Shown here: one piece after another, positions 49,430 to 60,403 of the stretch | Layout of the letters: each line of letters begins with the position of its first letter | How positions within the stretch are numbered: the stretch's first letter is position 1 | Assembly (NCBI RefSeq): GCF_013343295.1 | Contig: NZ_CP049074.1 | Location: 787,501 to 851,500, forward strand | DNA length: 64,000 nucleotides | Source: Metallosphaera tengchongensis | Lineage (GTDB): Archaea; Thermoproteota; Thermoprotei_A; Sulfolobales; Sulfolobaceae | Direction: 5' to 3' | Notes under the pieces: generated by a model | The model's database searches: none | What the model was told of the DNA's origin: nothing | What the model saw: the letters and a program-made list of their open reading frames with translations, nothing else | Position numbers and translations under genes: made by a program

Positions 49430-50506
49430 ATGGAGAGTAAGCTCTCGCTGATAACCAGAAATACAGCTGAAGTTGTAACTTACGAGGAATTAAAACAAAA
49501 ACTGGATGAGGGGACTAAGTTGAAAGGTTACCTCGGCTTTGAGCCTAGCGGTCTTTTCCATATAGGTTGGCTGATTTGGGCTCAGAAAGTGAAGGATCTT
49601 CTACAAGCAGGTGTTGAGATGAACATCCTTGTGGCTACCTGGCACGCATGGATAAACGACAAGTTGGGAGGAGACCTAGACAAGATAAAACTTGCTGGAG
49701 AGTACGCTATAAGCGTTCTAGAAGCTTTCGGGATTAGCAGAAGCGCCATAAACGTTGTCGATGCGGAAGAAATGGTAAAGGATAAGGATTATTGGTCCCT
49801 TGTCATCAAGGTGGCCAAGAACACCAGTCTTGCCAGAATGAAGAGGGCCTTAACTATAATGGGGAGGAAATCTGACGAGGCAGAATTGGATTCTTCCAAG
49901 CTCATCTATCCAGCAATGCAAGTGAGCGACATCTTTTACATGGACTTGGACATAGCACTTGGTGGGACTGACCAGAGAAAGGCACATATGTTAGCAAGAG
50001 ACGTCGCGGATAAATTGGGTAAAAAGAAAGTCGTAGCTATCCACACTCCGCTTTTGGTTGGGCTTCAAGGGGGGCAAAGGATGAACGTTGGGGCAGACGA
50101 GGACGAGATAATGGCGGACATAAAGATGAGTAAGTCTAAACCTGAGACTGCAATATTCATAAATGATGAGGCAGAGGAGGTTGACGCCAAAATAATGATG
50201 GCCTATTGCCCCAGAGGCGTAATTGAAAATAACCCTATATTACAAATAAATAAATTCATACTGTTTCCCTCAGACAATTCAGGGCTAAAAGTTGAGAGAG
50301 AGGCGAAGTTCGGCGGGGACATCCAATTCCAGACCTACGATGAACTTGAGAAGGCTTTCGCTGAGGGTAAGTTGCACCCAAAGGATCTGAAGGCGGCCAC
50401 GGCAAGGAAGCTCAATAGGGTAATTGAACCTTTGAGAAATGCTATTAAGTCTAAACCCGAATATGATAAACTAGTAAAAGAAATAACGAAAAGCGTCAGT
50501 AGGTGA
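49430..50506 (+). CDS. tyrS: Tyrosyl-tRNA synthetase
   Basis: 358 residues from ATG 49430, preferred because TTTTTATGC lies about 22 bp upstream; the frame extends back to 49382 within the preceding gene. Class I core: HIGH variant GLFHIGWLIWAQ and KMSKS in IKMSKSKPET, with LDIALGGTDQRKAHMLARD for tyrosine and ATP contacts. Archaeal/eukaryotic TyrRS type without S4 domain. Overlaps dnaG by 4 bp. Confidence 0.94.
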   Translation: MESKLSLITRNTAEVVTYEELKQKLDEGTKLKGYLGFEPSGLFHIGWLIWAQKVKDLLQAGVEMNILVATWHAWINDKLGGDLDKIKLAGEYAISVLEAFGISRSAINVVDAEEMVKDKDYWSLVIKVAKNTSLARMKRALTIMGRKSDEAELDSSKLIYPAMQVSDIFYMDLDIALGGTDQRKAHMLARDVADKLGKKKVVAIHTPLLVGLQGGQRMNVGADEDEIMADIKMSKSKPETAIFINDEAEEVDAKIMMAYCPRGVIENNPILQINKFILFPSDNSGLKVEREAKFGGDIQFQTYDELEKAFAEGKLHPKDLKAATARKLNRVIEPLRNAIKSKPEYDKLVKEITKSVSR

Positions 50507-51738
50507 CAACGTTGAAATATATTGTAAAGCTAAACTTTGAGGTAGATGGCTCGGTTGATAAGCCCGATGTAATAGGAGCTATATTCGGGCAAACTGAGAA
50601 CCTCTTCGGTCAAGAGTTCGACCTGAGGGAGTTACAAGATAAAGGAAGATTAGGGAGGATAATTGTAGACATTAAGAACAAAGGAGGTAAGATAGAAGGT
50701 TACATAGAAATCCCATCGAACCTAGACAGAGTAGAAACGGTTTTGATTGCATCCATGGTAGAGAGTGTAGAGAAAGTAGGGCCTTATAACGCCAAGTTCG
50801 AACTTAAGGAGATAGAAGACGTAAGAGCTGAAAAGTTAAAGAAGATTATAGATAGGGCAAAGGAGATACTTACAACCTGGACTAAGGAGAAGAACCTTGA
50901 TATTAAAGAGGTAATCAATGAAATAAGCGGTGCTGTAAAAACTGGTGAAATAATAGAGTTTGGACCCGAGAGACTTCCTGCTGGGCCCGATGTATATAGT
51001 GATCCTAACCTAATTATAGTAGAGGGAAGAGCTGACATAATAAACTTGCTAAGATATGGTTATAAGAACACGGTGGCTGTGGAGGGAGCCAGCGGGAAAA
51101 TCCCACATTCAGTGGTAGAGCTCTCAAAGAGTAAAAAGACCGTCATAGCATTCCTCGATGGAGATCACGGCGGTGATATGATACTCAAGGATTTGATAAA
51201 TGCTAACGTCAAGATCGATTTCGTTGCTCGGGCTCCTGTAGGGAGGGAAGTGGAAGAGCTCACAGGGAAGGAGATAGCTAAATCGTTATCAAACATGGTT
51301 CCCTTCTCACAATATCTTAAAAAACAGCAAGAGTCTACAATCTCAGTCCAACCACGTGTTGAAAGTGTAATAACTGAAGCAAAGGAGCAGCAGGCTGTTC
51401 AAGTTATAGAACAACCAAGGAAGGAAATTGAGATTAAAATACCGAGCACTGTCATGGAGGAGATAAAGAAGTTGCCTGGAACCCTTGAAGGGATAATATT
51501 TGACGAAACGTGGAATCCAGTGGAAAGAGTTCAAGTACGGGATATTATTTCAAAGCTGGAGACTATAACCAACGGAAATGCCTCCTTCATAATTTTCGAC
51601 GGCGTAATCACCCAAAGGCTCCTAGAGCTAGCTGCATCAAAAAACGTGAAGTTAGTTGTAGGTGTGAGGATTGGAGGGATAAATAAGAAACCAGAGAACG
51701 TTAAAATACTAACCCTAGCAGACGTTATTGGTCCCTAA
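50503..51738 (+). CDS. dnaG: Archaeal DnaG primase-like protein
   Basis: 411 residues. Central TOPRIM domain with Glu in IIVEGRADIINLLRYG (about 167-182) and the DxD-like AFLDGDHGGD (about 212-221). The N- and C-terminal parts are the archaeal DnaG-specific regions. In Sulfolobus DnaG makes primers and also associates with the exosome. GTG start coupled to tyrS. Its 3' end overlaps polB3 by 14 bp tail to tail. Confidence 0.93.
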   Translation: MTTLKYIVKLNFEVDGSVDKPDVIGAIFGQTENLFGQEFDLRELQDKGRLGRIIVDIKNKGGKIEGYIEIPSNLDRVETVLIASMVESVEKVGPYNAKFELKEIEDVRAEKLKKIIDRAKEILTTWTKEKNLDIKEVINEISGAVKTGEIIEFGPERLPAGPDVYSDPNLIIVEGRADIINLLRYGYKNTVAVEGASGKIPHSVVELSKSKKTVIAFLDGDHGGDMILKDLINANVKIDFVARAPVGREVEELTGKEIAKSLSNMVPFSQYLKKQQESTISVQPRVESVITEAKEQQAVQVIEQPRKEIEIKIPSTVMEEIKKLPGTLEGIIFDETWNPVERVQVRDIISKLETITNGNASFIIFDGVITQRLLELAASKNVKLVVGVRIGGINKKPENVKILTLADVIGP

Positions 51739-54073
51739 AGTAGCTCATTATATCTATTCCTCCAGTCCTCAAACTGTTTTCTTTTACCCCAAATGGTTCT
51801 AATATCCTCATTACTGCTGGAATGATCTGTCTATCGACGTAGTAATCAATGTCTAATCTGTTCTTATCCTTGATATTAAAGTATGGCTCGGCTCTGTCCG
51901 ATATTTTTCCTTGTCCCTTCACTATTACATATCCTATTTTACCGCCCTTAAAGATGGTAAATCCGGCACTCAAGGCTTTTTTTGCTGCGGATACGTGAGG
52001 AGCGTCAACCTCATATTCCTCCAAGCTCTTATCCAAGGATTTCCAAATCACAAAATCCTCAATTCTGAATTCCCTTCTCTTTACCTTCATTATTACCTCC
52101 TTCACTGCACGAATTGCCTCGTCCAGATTGAATAGCAGTATTTTCTCTATAACTAGTCTTTGGGTATCCTTAGCGAGTTCGCACCAATCCCCTCTTATTG
52201 CCTCAAACCCAACTATGTCAATTTTTCCATCCTCTGTTAGCCCCGCATATCTTTTCTTATTTTCAGTAAAGAACACTTTTTTATATTTCTTATCGATTTT
52301 TATTTCTAAACCAAGTTCCTTCGTTATTCTTTCGACCAACGTGTTTAACAAACTACGATCTCCTCTCACAAAAATGGAGTCTGTGTCCCCATAAATCACA
52401 TCGAAACCGAGTCTGGAAGCTATATTAGCAGCCTCAGTTATTGTCTGTCTTCCCCATGAAGTTACCGCTTCTGCTCCCTCCTTGCTGTACCATCTGGCAT
52501 TCAGCCAGCCCATATATCCATACATGGCATTGGCCATGACTTTAAGAGCTTTCTGCCTCTCTTCTAGTCTTCTTCTTTCATATTCATCCTTAGCCATCTT
52601 AAGCTGTTCCTTTACCTTAGCCCTTTCTTCCAAAAGGGTCTTCAATATTGTCTTATAGAATCCGTCTACGTCCTTTCTGAACTTAAAACCGACCTCTGGA
52701 GCTACCCAGCAGTCGCTACAGTCTCCTTTGACCAGGGTGTCCGGGCCTATGTTATACTTTATCATTATTGAAGGGTACATTGAAGAGAAGTCCAACACGG
52801 CCACGTTCTCGTGAATCCCAGGTTTTGGCTCTATGACTAATCCTCCCTTGTAACTTTCGTATTCCTTGTTAACCCTGTTCGGTATCAACTCGTTATACTT
52901 CTTTGATTCCCTCATCAGGAGCCACTCGACCCTATAACCTACGCTTGCCATGGACAGTTGATCTAGAGGGAGGCCAGATATCTCTGTTAGTTGTTCACCA
53001 AATGGGAAAAATACGTCCTTTAGCAGGTAAGTAGTTTTCACATCGTCTAGATTATACTTGAGCACTAAGTCTCTTTTTTCTGGATTACTCCAAAATTCCG
53101 CTATCTGATACCACTCCAGGTTGACCCTTTTGTTCTTTGGTAGAACTCCTAGATAATCGGCTATGTTATCTAGGCTCTTTACCTTGACCTCTTCTACACT
53201 CTGGGCGAAACCGTAAAGATCCACGTTCAACCTACCTATAACGGAGTAATGCCCGTAAGTTCCTTGATTGGGCACGGAATTGGCCTTCCTGCCAACATCC
53301 AATTTATAGTTCCTAGCTGAAGCTCTTTCCAAAAGGTAGGGCCAATCGAAACCATTGGAGTTATACCCTAATATAACGTCTGGATCATATTCCACCATGA
53401 ACTTAGAAAATTCCCTGATTATTTTTAGATCGTCACCTTCGGTGTTCACGAACTGCTTAGGTCCATCATCTGTCCATACTCCTATTACGATGATCTGATC
53501 TCTTCTAGGATTCGGAGAACCGTACTTATTTAGGACTTCTATATCAAAGGCTACAAACTTGAGTTTCGGTGGGTTGTCTTGATAAATATTTTCTATTTTC
53601 TTCAACTCATAGAGTTGCTTAACCCTCAAATTCCCTGCGTCTAGGGGTTCAACCTCAGCCCTAATCCACCGGAAAGGACTTATCCCTGTGTCTATGGAAT
53701 ACCTCATGTAGAACCTTATGTCGGCCTCAAGTACCTCCTTTACTTTTTTCAGTTTAGCAATTTGTTCTCTGTATATTTTCACATAGGCTGGTATAACGGT
53801 CTCCACGCGAAGTACCTTGACTGGATTTCCGAAGTATTTCATTTCTTTAATTTCAACAGAAGTTATTGGGGATTCTTGTTTACTTAACGCCTTTATCTGC
53901 TCAGCTAGATCACTATAATTTTCATCTGATGGTAATACATAGAAATATGGCCTAAAATTATTTTCAATGATAGCGACTCTCCTTCCGTCCCGGTCTATTC
54001 CCCAAATGTATATCTCTGGGCTACTTTCATCTACATCATAGGACAGATCTAAAACGTAAACGTCCACAATCAT
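51725..54073 (-). CDS. polB3: DNA polymerase family B (PolB3/Dpo3 type)
   Basis: 782 residues. Exonuclease motifs VAFDIEVLNKYG (Exo I), LGYNSNGFDWPYL (Exo II) and YNLDDVKTTYLL (Exo III); polymerase motifs DFSSMYPSIMIKYN (A), NAMYGYMG (B) and YGDTDSIF (C) are all intact, which separates it from the degenerate PolB2. Length near 760-780 and location next to dnaG, as for SSO0081, suggest PolB3 rather than the longer PolB1. Confidence 0.9.
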   Translation of the reverse strand: MIVDVYVLDLSYDVDESSPEIYIWGIDRDGRRVAIIENNFRPYFYVLPSDENYSDLAEQIKALSKQESPITSVEIKEMKYFGNPVKVLRVETVIPAYVKIYREQIAKLKKVKEVLEADIRFYMRYSIDTGISPFRWIRAEVEPLDAGNLRVKQLYELKKIENIYQDNPPKLKFVAFDIEVLNKYGSPNPRRDQIIVIGVWTDDGPKQFVNTEGDDLKIIREFSKFMVEYDPDVILGYNSNGFDWPYLLERASARNYKLDVGRKANSVPNQGTYGHYSVIGRLNVDLYGFAQSVEEVKVKSLDNIADYLGVLPKNKRVNLEWYQIAEFWSNPEKRDLVLKYNLDDVKTTYLLKDVFFPFGEQLTEISGLPLDQLSMASVGYRVEWLLMRESKKYNELIPNRVNKEYESYKGGLVIEPKPGIHENVAVLDFSSMYPSIMIKYNIGPDTLVKGDCSDCWVAPEVGFKFRKDVDGFYKTILKTLLEERAKVKEQLKMAKDEYERRRLEERQKALKVMANAMYGYMGWLNARWYSKEGAEAVTSWGRQTITEAANIASRLGFDVIYGDTDSIFVRGDRSLLNTLVERITKELGLEIKIDKKYKKVFFTENKKRYAGLTEDGKIDIVGFEAIRGDWCELAKDTQRLVIEKILLFNLDEAIRAVKEVIMKVKRREFRIEDFVIWKSLDKSLEEYEVDAPHVSAAKKALSAGFTIFKGGKIGYVIVKGQGKISDRAEPYFNIKDKNRLDIDYYVDRQIIPAVMRILEPFGVKENSLRTGGIDIMSYFRDQ

Positions 54074-54110
54074 TGTCTATTGTATATGTCAAAACCTGTT
54101 ATTATTTTGA

Positions 54111-54575
54111 TCATTCGAAGGAAGTAGATGACGAGAAAGGTTTTAGCATAACGAACGCGTGTTTATCTCTGCCGTAATAATTTTTTCTAGTCCTTACAAT
54201 GCTGTACCCATGTTTCAAGTAAAAATTTATGGCATCGCGGTTTTTTACATTCACTTCCAGATAGACATACTTGCATCCTATTTTCTCAAATCTACTCTCT
54301 AAAATTTTCAAGAGTGAGGAGCCTACACCTCGCCTTCTCTGCGTACCCCTGGTAGCTATGGACACCACGTGGCCTCTGGTTTGAAATTGCCTCATGCCAA
54401 TGGTATAGCCTAAGATGTGTTGATCCTCCCTAGCTACAAGATATAACCCGTCCGCCAGGAACAAGTAGGCCCTTAGTAGGGATAATGGGTAAGGATTTTC
54501 AAAGGATTCCTCTTCAATTTCATATATTTGTTGAAGATCCTGGGCCGTTGCGTCAGAAATAATTATTGATGACAT
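54111..54575 (-). CDS. RimI/Ard1-type N-acetyltransferase (GNAT)
   Basis: 154 residues. GNAT fold with the acetyl-CoA loop RGTQRRRGVGSSLLKILE, then YLEVNVKNRDAINFYLKHGY and a Tyr-rich KNYYGRDKHAFVM. Matches the RimI/NAA10-like group that acetylates protein N-termini. Divergent from pelota; starts are 19 bp apart. Confidence 0.85.
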   Translation of the reverse strand: MSSIIISDATAQDLQQIYEIEEESFENPYPLSLLRAYLFLADGLYLVAREDQHILGYTIGMRQFQTRGHVVSIATRGTQRRRGVGSSLLKILESRFEKIGCKYVYLEVNVKNRDAINFYLKHGYSIVRTRKNYYGRDKHAFVMLKPFSSSTSFE

Positions 54576-54594
54576 GACACTTAAGTAAGGAATA

Positions 54595-55623
54595 ATGAAG
54601 ATATTAGAATATGACGAGCGGACTAGTGCCCTTAAACTTTATGTAGAGAACGAAGATGATCTATGGTTAATACATATGATAATAGCCAAGGGAGATAGGG
54701 TAGTGGCTAGAACTACTAGAGATGTAAGCATGGGTAATGAAAGTAGGAGAGTGCCTATGGTAATCGAACTAGAGGTAGAGTTCACAGAATTTCAACCGTT
54801 CACCAGTCGCTTACGAATACACGGAATTGTAAGGGACGCTCCAGAAAAATACGGAATAAAGGGATCCCATCATACAATTAACCTCAATTTGGGGGATGAG
54901 ATAGTTATTATAAAGCCCAGTTGGCCCAAGGCAATTTTGGAGAGAATTAAAAAACATACTGAAAAGAATAGGAAAGTTATGATTGTCCTGGCGGATCAGG
55001 ACGAATTTCTAGTGGCCTTACCCATGGAGCAAGGAATCAAGGTTTTAGCAGAAAGGAACCTTCCAGGAGTTTCGAAGGAGGACGGCTCCTTTGAGGATTT
55101 AGCTAGTGTAGTAGCGAAAGAAATAGAGTTATACCTAAGTCAATATCCCGTAGAAGCGATTATCATTGCTGGTCCAGGTCCTTTCAAAGAGATTTTAAAG
55201 GGTAAATTAAAGACAAAATCTAAAATATATTTGGACAGCGTTTCCTCCGCTTCTAGATCAGGGCTAGCCGAAATAATGAAGAGGGACATTATAGACCAGG
55301 TGATCAGGGACTACGAAATATCATTGGCCACGAGGGAATTAGAAAAAGCTCTTGGTTTGCTTGCCCAAAATTCCTCCCTAGTAATATATGGGCAGGAAGA
55401 AGTTGAAAAAGCGGCTAGTTTTGGCGCTGTCGAAACTCTTTTGGTTACAGATGAAATGCTTTCGGTGCAGGATGAAGAGAGAAGGAAAAAGATAGAGATG
55501 ATAATGGAGGAGGTTGAAAATAAAGGAGGGAAAGTGATGATAGTACCCAAAGACTCCCCCATATTTCACCAACTTCAGAACCTCACGGGCTTATTGGCCA
55601 TTCTTAGGTTTAGAATAAACTAG
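54595..55623 (+). CDS. pelA: Pelota / Dom34 mRNA surveillance protein
   Basis: 342 residues. The N-terminal Sm-like domain ([13 protein letters not shown]), central RNase H-like/eRF1-2 domain and C-terminal eRF1-3 domain ([18 protein letters not shown]) are present. Acts with archaeal EF1A in ribosome rescue. Its end overlaps the opposite radical SAM gene by 33 bp. Confidence 0.95.
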   Translation: MKILEYDERTSALKLYVENEDDLWLIHMIIAKGDRVVARTTRDVSMGNESRRVPMVIELEVEFTEFQPFTSRLRIHGIVRDAPEKYGIKGSHHTINLNLGDEIVIIKPSWPKAILERIKKHTEKNRKVMIVLADQDEFLVALPMEQGIKVLAERNLPGVSKEDGSFEDLASVVAKEIELYLSQYPVEAIIIAGPGPFKEILKGKLKTKSKIYLDSVSSASRSGLAEIMKRDIIDQVIRDYEISLATRELEKALGLLAQNSSLVIYGQEEVEKAASFGAVETLLVTDEMLSVQDEERRKKIEMIMEEVENKGGKVMIVPKDSPIFHQLQNLTGLLAILRFRIN

Positions 55624-56616
55624 ATTTTCTGCAATTTTCTGTCCGTAGGGTAACTCTTCAATAACCCAAACTTCATCTATGCTCTTCATGCCCAGGAGTT
55701 CATTTACCATTGAAGGGGATACAAGATAAATGTCTCCCTTCCTCTCCCCGTAGTCGGTTAGATCCTCAGACGTTTTAACAACAGCCCTCACTAAAGTACC
55801 TTCGCCTGTAACCTCATCAAAGGGCTTTCCACTAGCCCTCATGGTTCTTATAAACCTTGTTCTGGTCTCCACCAAGTCCTTATAAACTGAGCTACAGTAA
55901 TGTAGTGAGATTTCCGTTTCTGAAAATTCCTTTAGAACCCTTAAAGACGTATCAAAGCTACCCTTAACCCCAGCTAAGCCGTGGGAAACACGGAACCCTT
56001 TGGAGTTAAGGTTGAAAGAGTTCCTTTCTGTGAGCTCGAGTTCGTTTATGTTGACGAAATTCACTCCCTTATCTTTAGCCCACTTAATTAGTGAGGAAAG
56101 CCAACTTTCCTCGCCGGGTATTGCCGGAACCTCTATTCCGACGTTCATGCCTAACTTCACGGCTAATTCCACTGCAGAGAGATATTCAGTCTTCACCGGA
56201 TGAAATCTAATCTCATCCAGTCCAGCCTTCATCAGCTCCGTTAAGGAATCTCTAGTCGCATATCGTCCAGAGGTGTATAGGTGTATGTGATATGTGCTCC
56301 CAAATTCTTTCTTTAGAAGATGTATTAATTCCACGACCCTGTCCAAGTGCAGAATTGGATCCCCTCCCGTAATGCCCGCTCCCATTGCGTTCATTCTATA
56401 GGACTCATAGATGAAGTCATATAGGTTCTCGACCTTGAACTCGTTGGCGTATAGATTATCCTTACCAAACCTTCCCTCGCTCACTGGACAGTAGTAACAA
56501 GAGTCCCCGCACTCTCCCGAAACAAATACTACCATTTTACCTCCCAAACGACACAGCTCGCATCCCTTAGGTAGAGCCCTATTATACAGCCCTATGTCTG
56601 GATTACCCTTGAGCAA
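55591..56616 (-). CDS. Radical SAM protein (COG2108 type)
   Basis: 341 residues. The [4Fe-4S]-binding triad is in [14 protein letters not shown] (C-x3-C-x2-C), followed by [14 protein letters not shown] (SAM-binding GGDP) and a (beta/alpha) barrel; an additional CELC precedes the cluster. Resembles uncharacterised archaeal relatives of pyruvate formate-lyase activase. Last gene of an operon with DUF1122 and nucleotidyltransferase genes, overlapping the former by 14 bp. Confidence 0.82.
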   Translation of the reverse strand: MLKGNPDIGLYNRALPKGCELCRLGGKMVVFVSGECGDSCYYCPVSEGRFGKDNLYANEFKVENLYDFIYESYRMNAMGAGITGGDPILHLDRVVELIHLLKKEFGSTYHIHLYTSGRYATRDSLTELMKAGLDEIRFHPVKTEYLSAVELAVKLGMNVGIEVPAIPGEESWLSSLIKWAKDKGVNFVNINELELTERNSFNLNSKGFRVSHGLAGVKGSFDTSLRVLKEFSETEISLHYCSSVYKDLVETRTRFIRTMRASGKPFDEVTGEGTLVRAVVKTSEDLTDYGERKGDIYLVSPSMVNELLGMKSIDEVWVIEELPYGQKIAENLVYSKPKNGQ

Positions 56617-57127
56617 TCAAATCAGTTACAATCTTCTTCCCATTGGGGGTTTTAACTTCTGCTAGTAATTCTTCAAGTTGTCTCAGCCTTTCTGATCTAG
56701 AGAGTGTCTTATTTGCCTGAACTTTCATTCCTCCCTCATTCCCACCTTCCGGAAAGTACCAGTTCTTAAACCATGTAAAGCCAGAGGTCAAAAGCGAAAC
56801 GCCTAGGGGCGTATCAGCTACCGACAGACCGTTCATTATACCTCTTAAAGTATCTTCGTCTCTATAATAGGTTACGAAGAACCTTCCTCCATCTGGCAGT
56901 CTCTCATAAATTACCCTAAACAGATCTATTTCAAGACCCTCTTCCCTAGGCCATGGGTTATAGTCAAGCTCTATCCAAGGCGGGTAATAATCCCTTCCAG
57001 TAAAGTAGTGACACTTACCTACAAGCCTATCATCTAGCTTGAGATCGAAAACCTTGAGCTCCTTGATGTGAGTAGAACTGATATTATCCGAGCGAATTCG
57101 TTTACCCCTTATATTACCCTCTATCAA
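56603..57127 (-). CDS. DUF1122-like protein
   Basis: 174 residues. I recognise it as the archaeal DUF1122 family (from memory): aromatic/proline-rich [23 protein letters not shown], then [11 protein letters not shown] and [17 protein letters not shown]. The fold might be GNAT-like but no acetyl-CoA loop is clear. Overlaps the upstream and downstream genes by 14 bp each, so all three are translationally coupled. Confidence 0.65.
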   Translation of the reverse strand: MIEGNIRGKRIRSDNISSTHIKELKVFDLKLDDRLVGKCHYFTGRDYYPPWIELDYNPWPREEGLEIDLFRVIYERLPDGGRFFVTYYRDEDTLRGIMNGLSVADTPLGVSLLTSGFTWFKNWYFPEGGNEGGMKVQANKTLSRSERLRQLEELLAEVKTPNGKKIVTDLIAQG

Positions 57128-57773
57128 TAGACCTCTTGAAGAATTTGTTCTCCTTCATCAAATCTCTTACTGCTGTTTGGACGCTCTCCTCAGAGGAGAG
57201 TTCATACCTCAAAAACGTGCCTGTCCTTCCCTGTTCTCTCCTCCTTGTCAGTAACTTTTCCCTCTGATCTAAAGTCATGGGTGATATTTTGAGGTACTTA
57301 ATGGCTATGTCCTCGTTGCCCTTCAAGGGTATTTGGTCGTGCCCCTCCTTATTGGGAACTATAAGGTCCAAGTTTTTATTTACGCCAACAACCCTTAAGC
57401 CTCTCTCTAAGTCTTCCATTCCTATCATCCCCCCAAATTTGTAAAATTCCTCCTCCATTCCCCTTAGCTTCACCAAAGGGAAGGAAATGACCTCTTTCTC
57501 ATCTCTGTCTAAAGCAAGATAAACTTTAGGCGTTGATGTGGGAGTTGCCTGGATTATGAATTTGTGATCCACGTGGATTAGATCCAACAAAACCACGTTT
57601 GGATTCAGTACAACGATGTCAATATCGCTAGTAGGATTTACGTCTCCCCTAGCTACAGATCCGTAAACGTAACCTACCATTGAGAGCTCATTTAACCTCT
57701 TTAGTATTCCTATTGCCCGCTCTCTTAATTTTCCTAAGGTTTTCCAGCGAACCTCATCGTAGACTATTTGCAC
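57114..57773 (-). CDS. Nucleotidyltransferase of pol-beta fold
   Basis: 219 residues. GSVARGDVNPTSDIDIVVLN is the GSx10DxD active-site motif (about 37-53) of minimal-type nucleotidyltransferases; a helical C-terminal half with RRREQGRTGTFLRYEL follows (COG1665 type). First gene of the three-gene operon. CTTAAATT read leftward at 57796-57803 is a TATA box at leaderless distance. Confidence 0.78.
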   Translation of the reverse strand: MQIVYDEVRWKTLGKLRERAIGILKRLNELSMVGYVYGSVARGDVNPTSDIDIVVLNPNVVLLDLIHVDHKFIIQATPTSTPKVYLALDRDEKEVISFPLVKLRGMEEEFYKFGGMIGMEDLERGLRVVGVNKNLDLIVPNKEGHDQIPLKGNEDIAIKYLKISPMTLDQREKLLTRRREQGRTGTFLRYELSSEESVQTAVRDLMKENKFFKRSIDRG

Positions 57774-57810
57774 AAGATTTTTTTAAACGCAGTACAATTT
57801 AAGCGAGTCG
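57774..57810. promoter_or_regulatory. Divergent promoter between nucleotidyltransferase and M50 genes
   Basis: TTTTTTTAAA (57778-57787) lies 28 bp before the plus-strand ATG 57811; AATTTAAG (57796-57803), read leftward, lies about 26 bp before the minus-strand start. Both genes look leaderless. Confidence 0.55.
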
Positions 57811-58872
57811 ATGTCAGCTATAGAGTTCTTTGTGGGATTATTAGTATTCTGGGCACTCGTGCTGCTATTCAGGAGTTACCTTGCCAAAAAGGGGTTCACA
57901 GTGTATCCTTTGCTTCTCATGTGGAGAAAAGAAACTAGAACAAGCTGGTTTCCAAGGGTAGCCAATTCCAGAACGTTCAAAATTTTCGAGGTTCTAGCAA
58001 TAGTATTGGCAATAGTTTCAATGTTTGGGGGGATATATCTCATCATGACCGCGCTGACGTCAATTTTAACTCCATCGAAGCCCTCAGCTGTAAAGCTGGA
58101 GCCGATTATCCCAGGAGTTACAGTTAACATAGACCAAGCCCCATATATTCTGTTGAGCATTGGAATTTCTGTGGTGCTCCACGAGCTAATGCACGCCATA
58201 TCTTCTACCTCAAATAAAATTCCTGTTAGAAGTGGGGGGTTCATTCTTCTGTTCTTCTTTCCTGGAGCGTTCGTGGAGCCAGAGGAATCTCAATTTAAGG
58301 AGTCCCCTCTTTCATCTAAATTGAAAGTTATCTCAGCAGGGATAGCCATTAACCTTGTGTTGGCAGGAATTTTCCTTCCTTTAGCGATATACCTACCGCC
58401 TATCCTATCTCAAGGTATTTTAATAGAGGGAACTGTTCCCAACACGGTAGCCTACAACTCCTCTATACATCCTGGATACGTAATAGAGTCGGTTAATGGC
58501 ATTAAGGTCACGACGCCTACCCAGCTTAAGAACGTATTGGATAGTACTACCCAATATCACCTGAAACTCCTAACTCCAAACGGTGTAGTAAATCTTAACC
58601 TCACTTCACCCTCTCACTTTTTGGGAGTGTACATAACTTACTATCTTCCTTCTTACGTATCTCCATTCGTCACTTTCTTCGTGTGGATGTTTATTGTAAA
58701 CTTTAGCTTAGCTCTTTTAAACGGCGCTCCACTTATAATTACAGATGGTGGTAAAATATTTACTGAAATTCTTAAGAAAATACATATAAATGAAAACATT
58801 TCAATGGCAATCCAGGGGCTACTTGTCCTTTTACTAATAATTGCTATATCCTTTTCATTTATTCCTCAGTAA
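57811..58872 (+). CDS. Site-2-protease-like membrane metalloprotease (M50)
   Basis: 353 residues. An N-terminal span, then the zinc motif [11 protein letters not shown] (HExxH) in a membrane helix, a PDZ-like domain (about 205-275, with [14 protein letters not shown]) and the third metal ligand in [13 protein letters not shown]. Several further spans. Cleaves substrates within the membrane. Convergent with lysS, overlapping by 14 bp. Confidence 0.85.
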   Translation: MSAIEFFVGLLVFWALVLLFRSYLAKKGFTVYPLLLMWRKETRTSWFPRVANSRTFKIFEVLAIVLAIVSMFGGIYLIMTALTSILTPSKPSAVKLEPIIPGVTVNIDQAPYILLSIGISVVLHELMHAISSTSNKIPVRSGGFILLFFFPGAFVEPEESQFKESPLSSKLKVISAGIAINLVLAGIFLPLAIYLPPILSQGILIEGTVPNTVAYNSSIHPGYVIESVNGIKVTTPTQLKNVLDSTTQYHLKLLTPNGVVNLNLTSPSHFLGVYITYYLPSYVSPFVTFFVWMFIVNFSLALLNGAPLIITDGGKIFTEILKKIHINENISMAIQGLLVLLLIIAISFSFIPQ

Positions 58873-60340
58873 GCTTAGAGCTAATCATGGGGAAAGGTAT
58901 GACCTCTTTTATGCTCTGATTATCCGTGAAGAGCATCACAAGCCGATCTATCCCTATCCCTAGACCTCCTGTTGGAGGCATACCGTAACTTAATGCGGTA
59001 ATAAAGTCCTTGTCGTAAGGATGCGCTTCCTGGTCGCCTCTCTTCATCATCTCTTGCTCCTCCCTGAACAACTTGTCCTGCATGATTGGGTCGTTTAGCT
59101 CCGTGTAAGCGTTGGCAAACTCAACACCGGCTATGTAGAGCTCGAACCTCTCAACTAGACCTGGCTTAGTTCTATGCGGTTTGCAAAGGGGGGTGGTCTC
59201 CAACGGGTAATCCATAACGAAGGTTGGTTGTATCAAGTTGGGGGAAACTAACTTATCGAAGAGCTTCTCTATCATTAAGCCCCTCACGTAAAGGGATCCT
59301 CGAGGAGTTAGCCCATATTTGTCCAGATAAGCTTTCAATTCCTCATCAGATATAGTCTCGACATTCCTCCCAAGTAGATCTGAGAGCGAGTCGTACATGC
59401 TTACCCTTCTAAAGTTTGACAGGTCGATTTCGTGGGTCTTTTCCCCAATTTTATACGAAATTTTAGTCCCAGAGAGAACCTTGTCGGCTAGATGTTTGAA
59501 CAGCCTTTCTGTTAAATTCATGATGTCGATGTAGTCTGCGTAAGCCCAATAGAGCTCCATTAGAGTGAACTCAGGATTATGGGTAACGTCAATGTCCTCA
59601 TTCCTGAACACCTTTCCTATCTCAAATATTTTGTTAAATCCACCGACAATGAATCTTTTCAGGTAAAGTTCAAGAGAAATCCGTAGGTACCAGTCTTCGT
59701 TAAGGTAGTTTATGTGAGACTTAAAGGGCCTAGCTAACGCCCCACCGTACACAGGTTGCAATATTGGTGTCTCGACCTCCATGAAACCCTCGCTATTTAG
59801 AAAATTTCTTATCTCTTTGAGAATTTTAAATCTAATTTCCATGTTTTTCCTTGCCTTATCGTTGTACAGAAAATCCACATATCTGTGGGAGTACCTAAAC
59901 TCTGGGCTCATCACAGACCAGTCTGGCGGCTCTATCAATGACTTAGAGAGCATGACAAAATCCTTCACAAGGAGGGTGAGCTCTCCCTTAGCTGTGAAGA
60001 AGAGATCTCCGGTTACTCCTACAATGTCTCCCCTATCCACGTACTTGAAAAACTTCTCATATTTTTCCCCAAGTTCATTGATCCTCAGGTAAATTTGCAA
60101 TTTTTCACCATCATCAAATAAATCTACAAATGACGCTTTACCGTGTCTCCTTACATTAGCTACCCTGCCTGCCGTTTTTACTCCAGTAAGGAAAGGCTCC
60201 TTTGGTCTGTCCTCCCTGGATTTTCCAATCTCTCTAAGCTGAGTAATTGTATGGGTTAAATCGTACTTCTGAGGATAAGGGTTAATTCCCTCACTTTTCA
60301 TTTCATTTAGGAGGTTAAGCCTTCTTTCGTCCCACTTCAT
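58859..60340 (-). CDS. lysS: Lysyl-tRNA synthetase, class II
   Basis: 493 residues from the Met of [18 protein letters not shown] read leftward near 60362-60372 lies 26 bp upstream, favouring it over the Met at 60352. N-terminal OB-fold anticodon-binding domain, then class II motif 2 ([15 protein letters not shown]) and motif 3 ([16 protein letters not shown]). Sulfolobales use the class II rather than the class I enzyme. Confidence 0.94.
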   Translation of the reverse strand: MKWDERRLNLLNEMKSEGINPYPQKYDLTHTITQLREIGKSREDRPKEPFLTGVKTAGRVANVRRHGKASFVDLFDDGEKLQIYLRINELGEKYEKFFKYVDRGDIVGVTGDLFFTAKGELTLLVKDFVMLSKSLIEPPDWSVMSPEFRYSHRYVDFLYNDKARKNMEIRFKILKEIRNFLNSEGFMEVETPILQPVYGGALARPFKSHINYLNEDWYLRISLELYLKRFIVGGFNKIFEIGKVFRNEDIDVTHNPEFTLMELYWAYADYIDIMNLTERLFKHLADKVLSGTKISYKIGEKTHEIDLSNFRRVSMYDSLSDLLGRNVETISDEELKAYLDKYGLTPRGSLYVRGLMIEKLFDKLVSPNLIQPTFVMDYPLETTPLCKPHRTKPGLVERFELYIAGVEFANAYTELNDPIMQDKLFREEQEMMKRGDQEAHPYDKDFITALSYGMPPTGGLGIGIDRLVMLFTDNQSIKEVIPFPMISSKLTEE

Positions 60341-60403
60341 AAGGAACCACATCAGTTTACAAAATATAAACTTAAGCTGATCGTTCAGTCCCAGTCACTT
60401 AAC

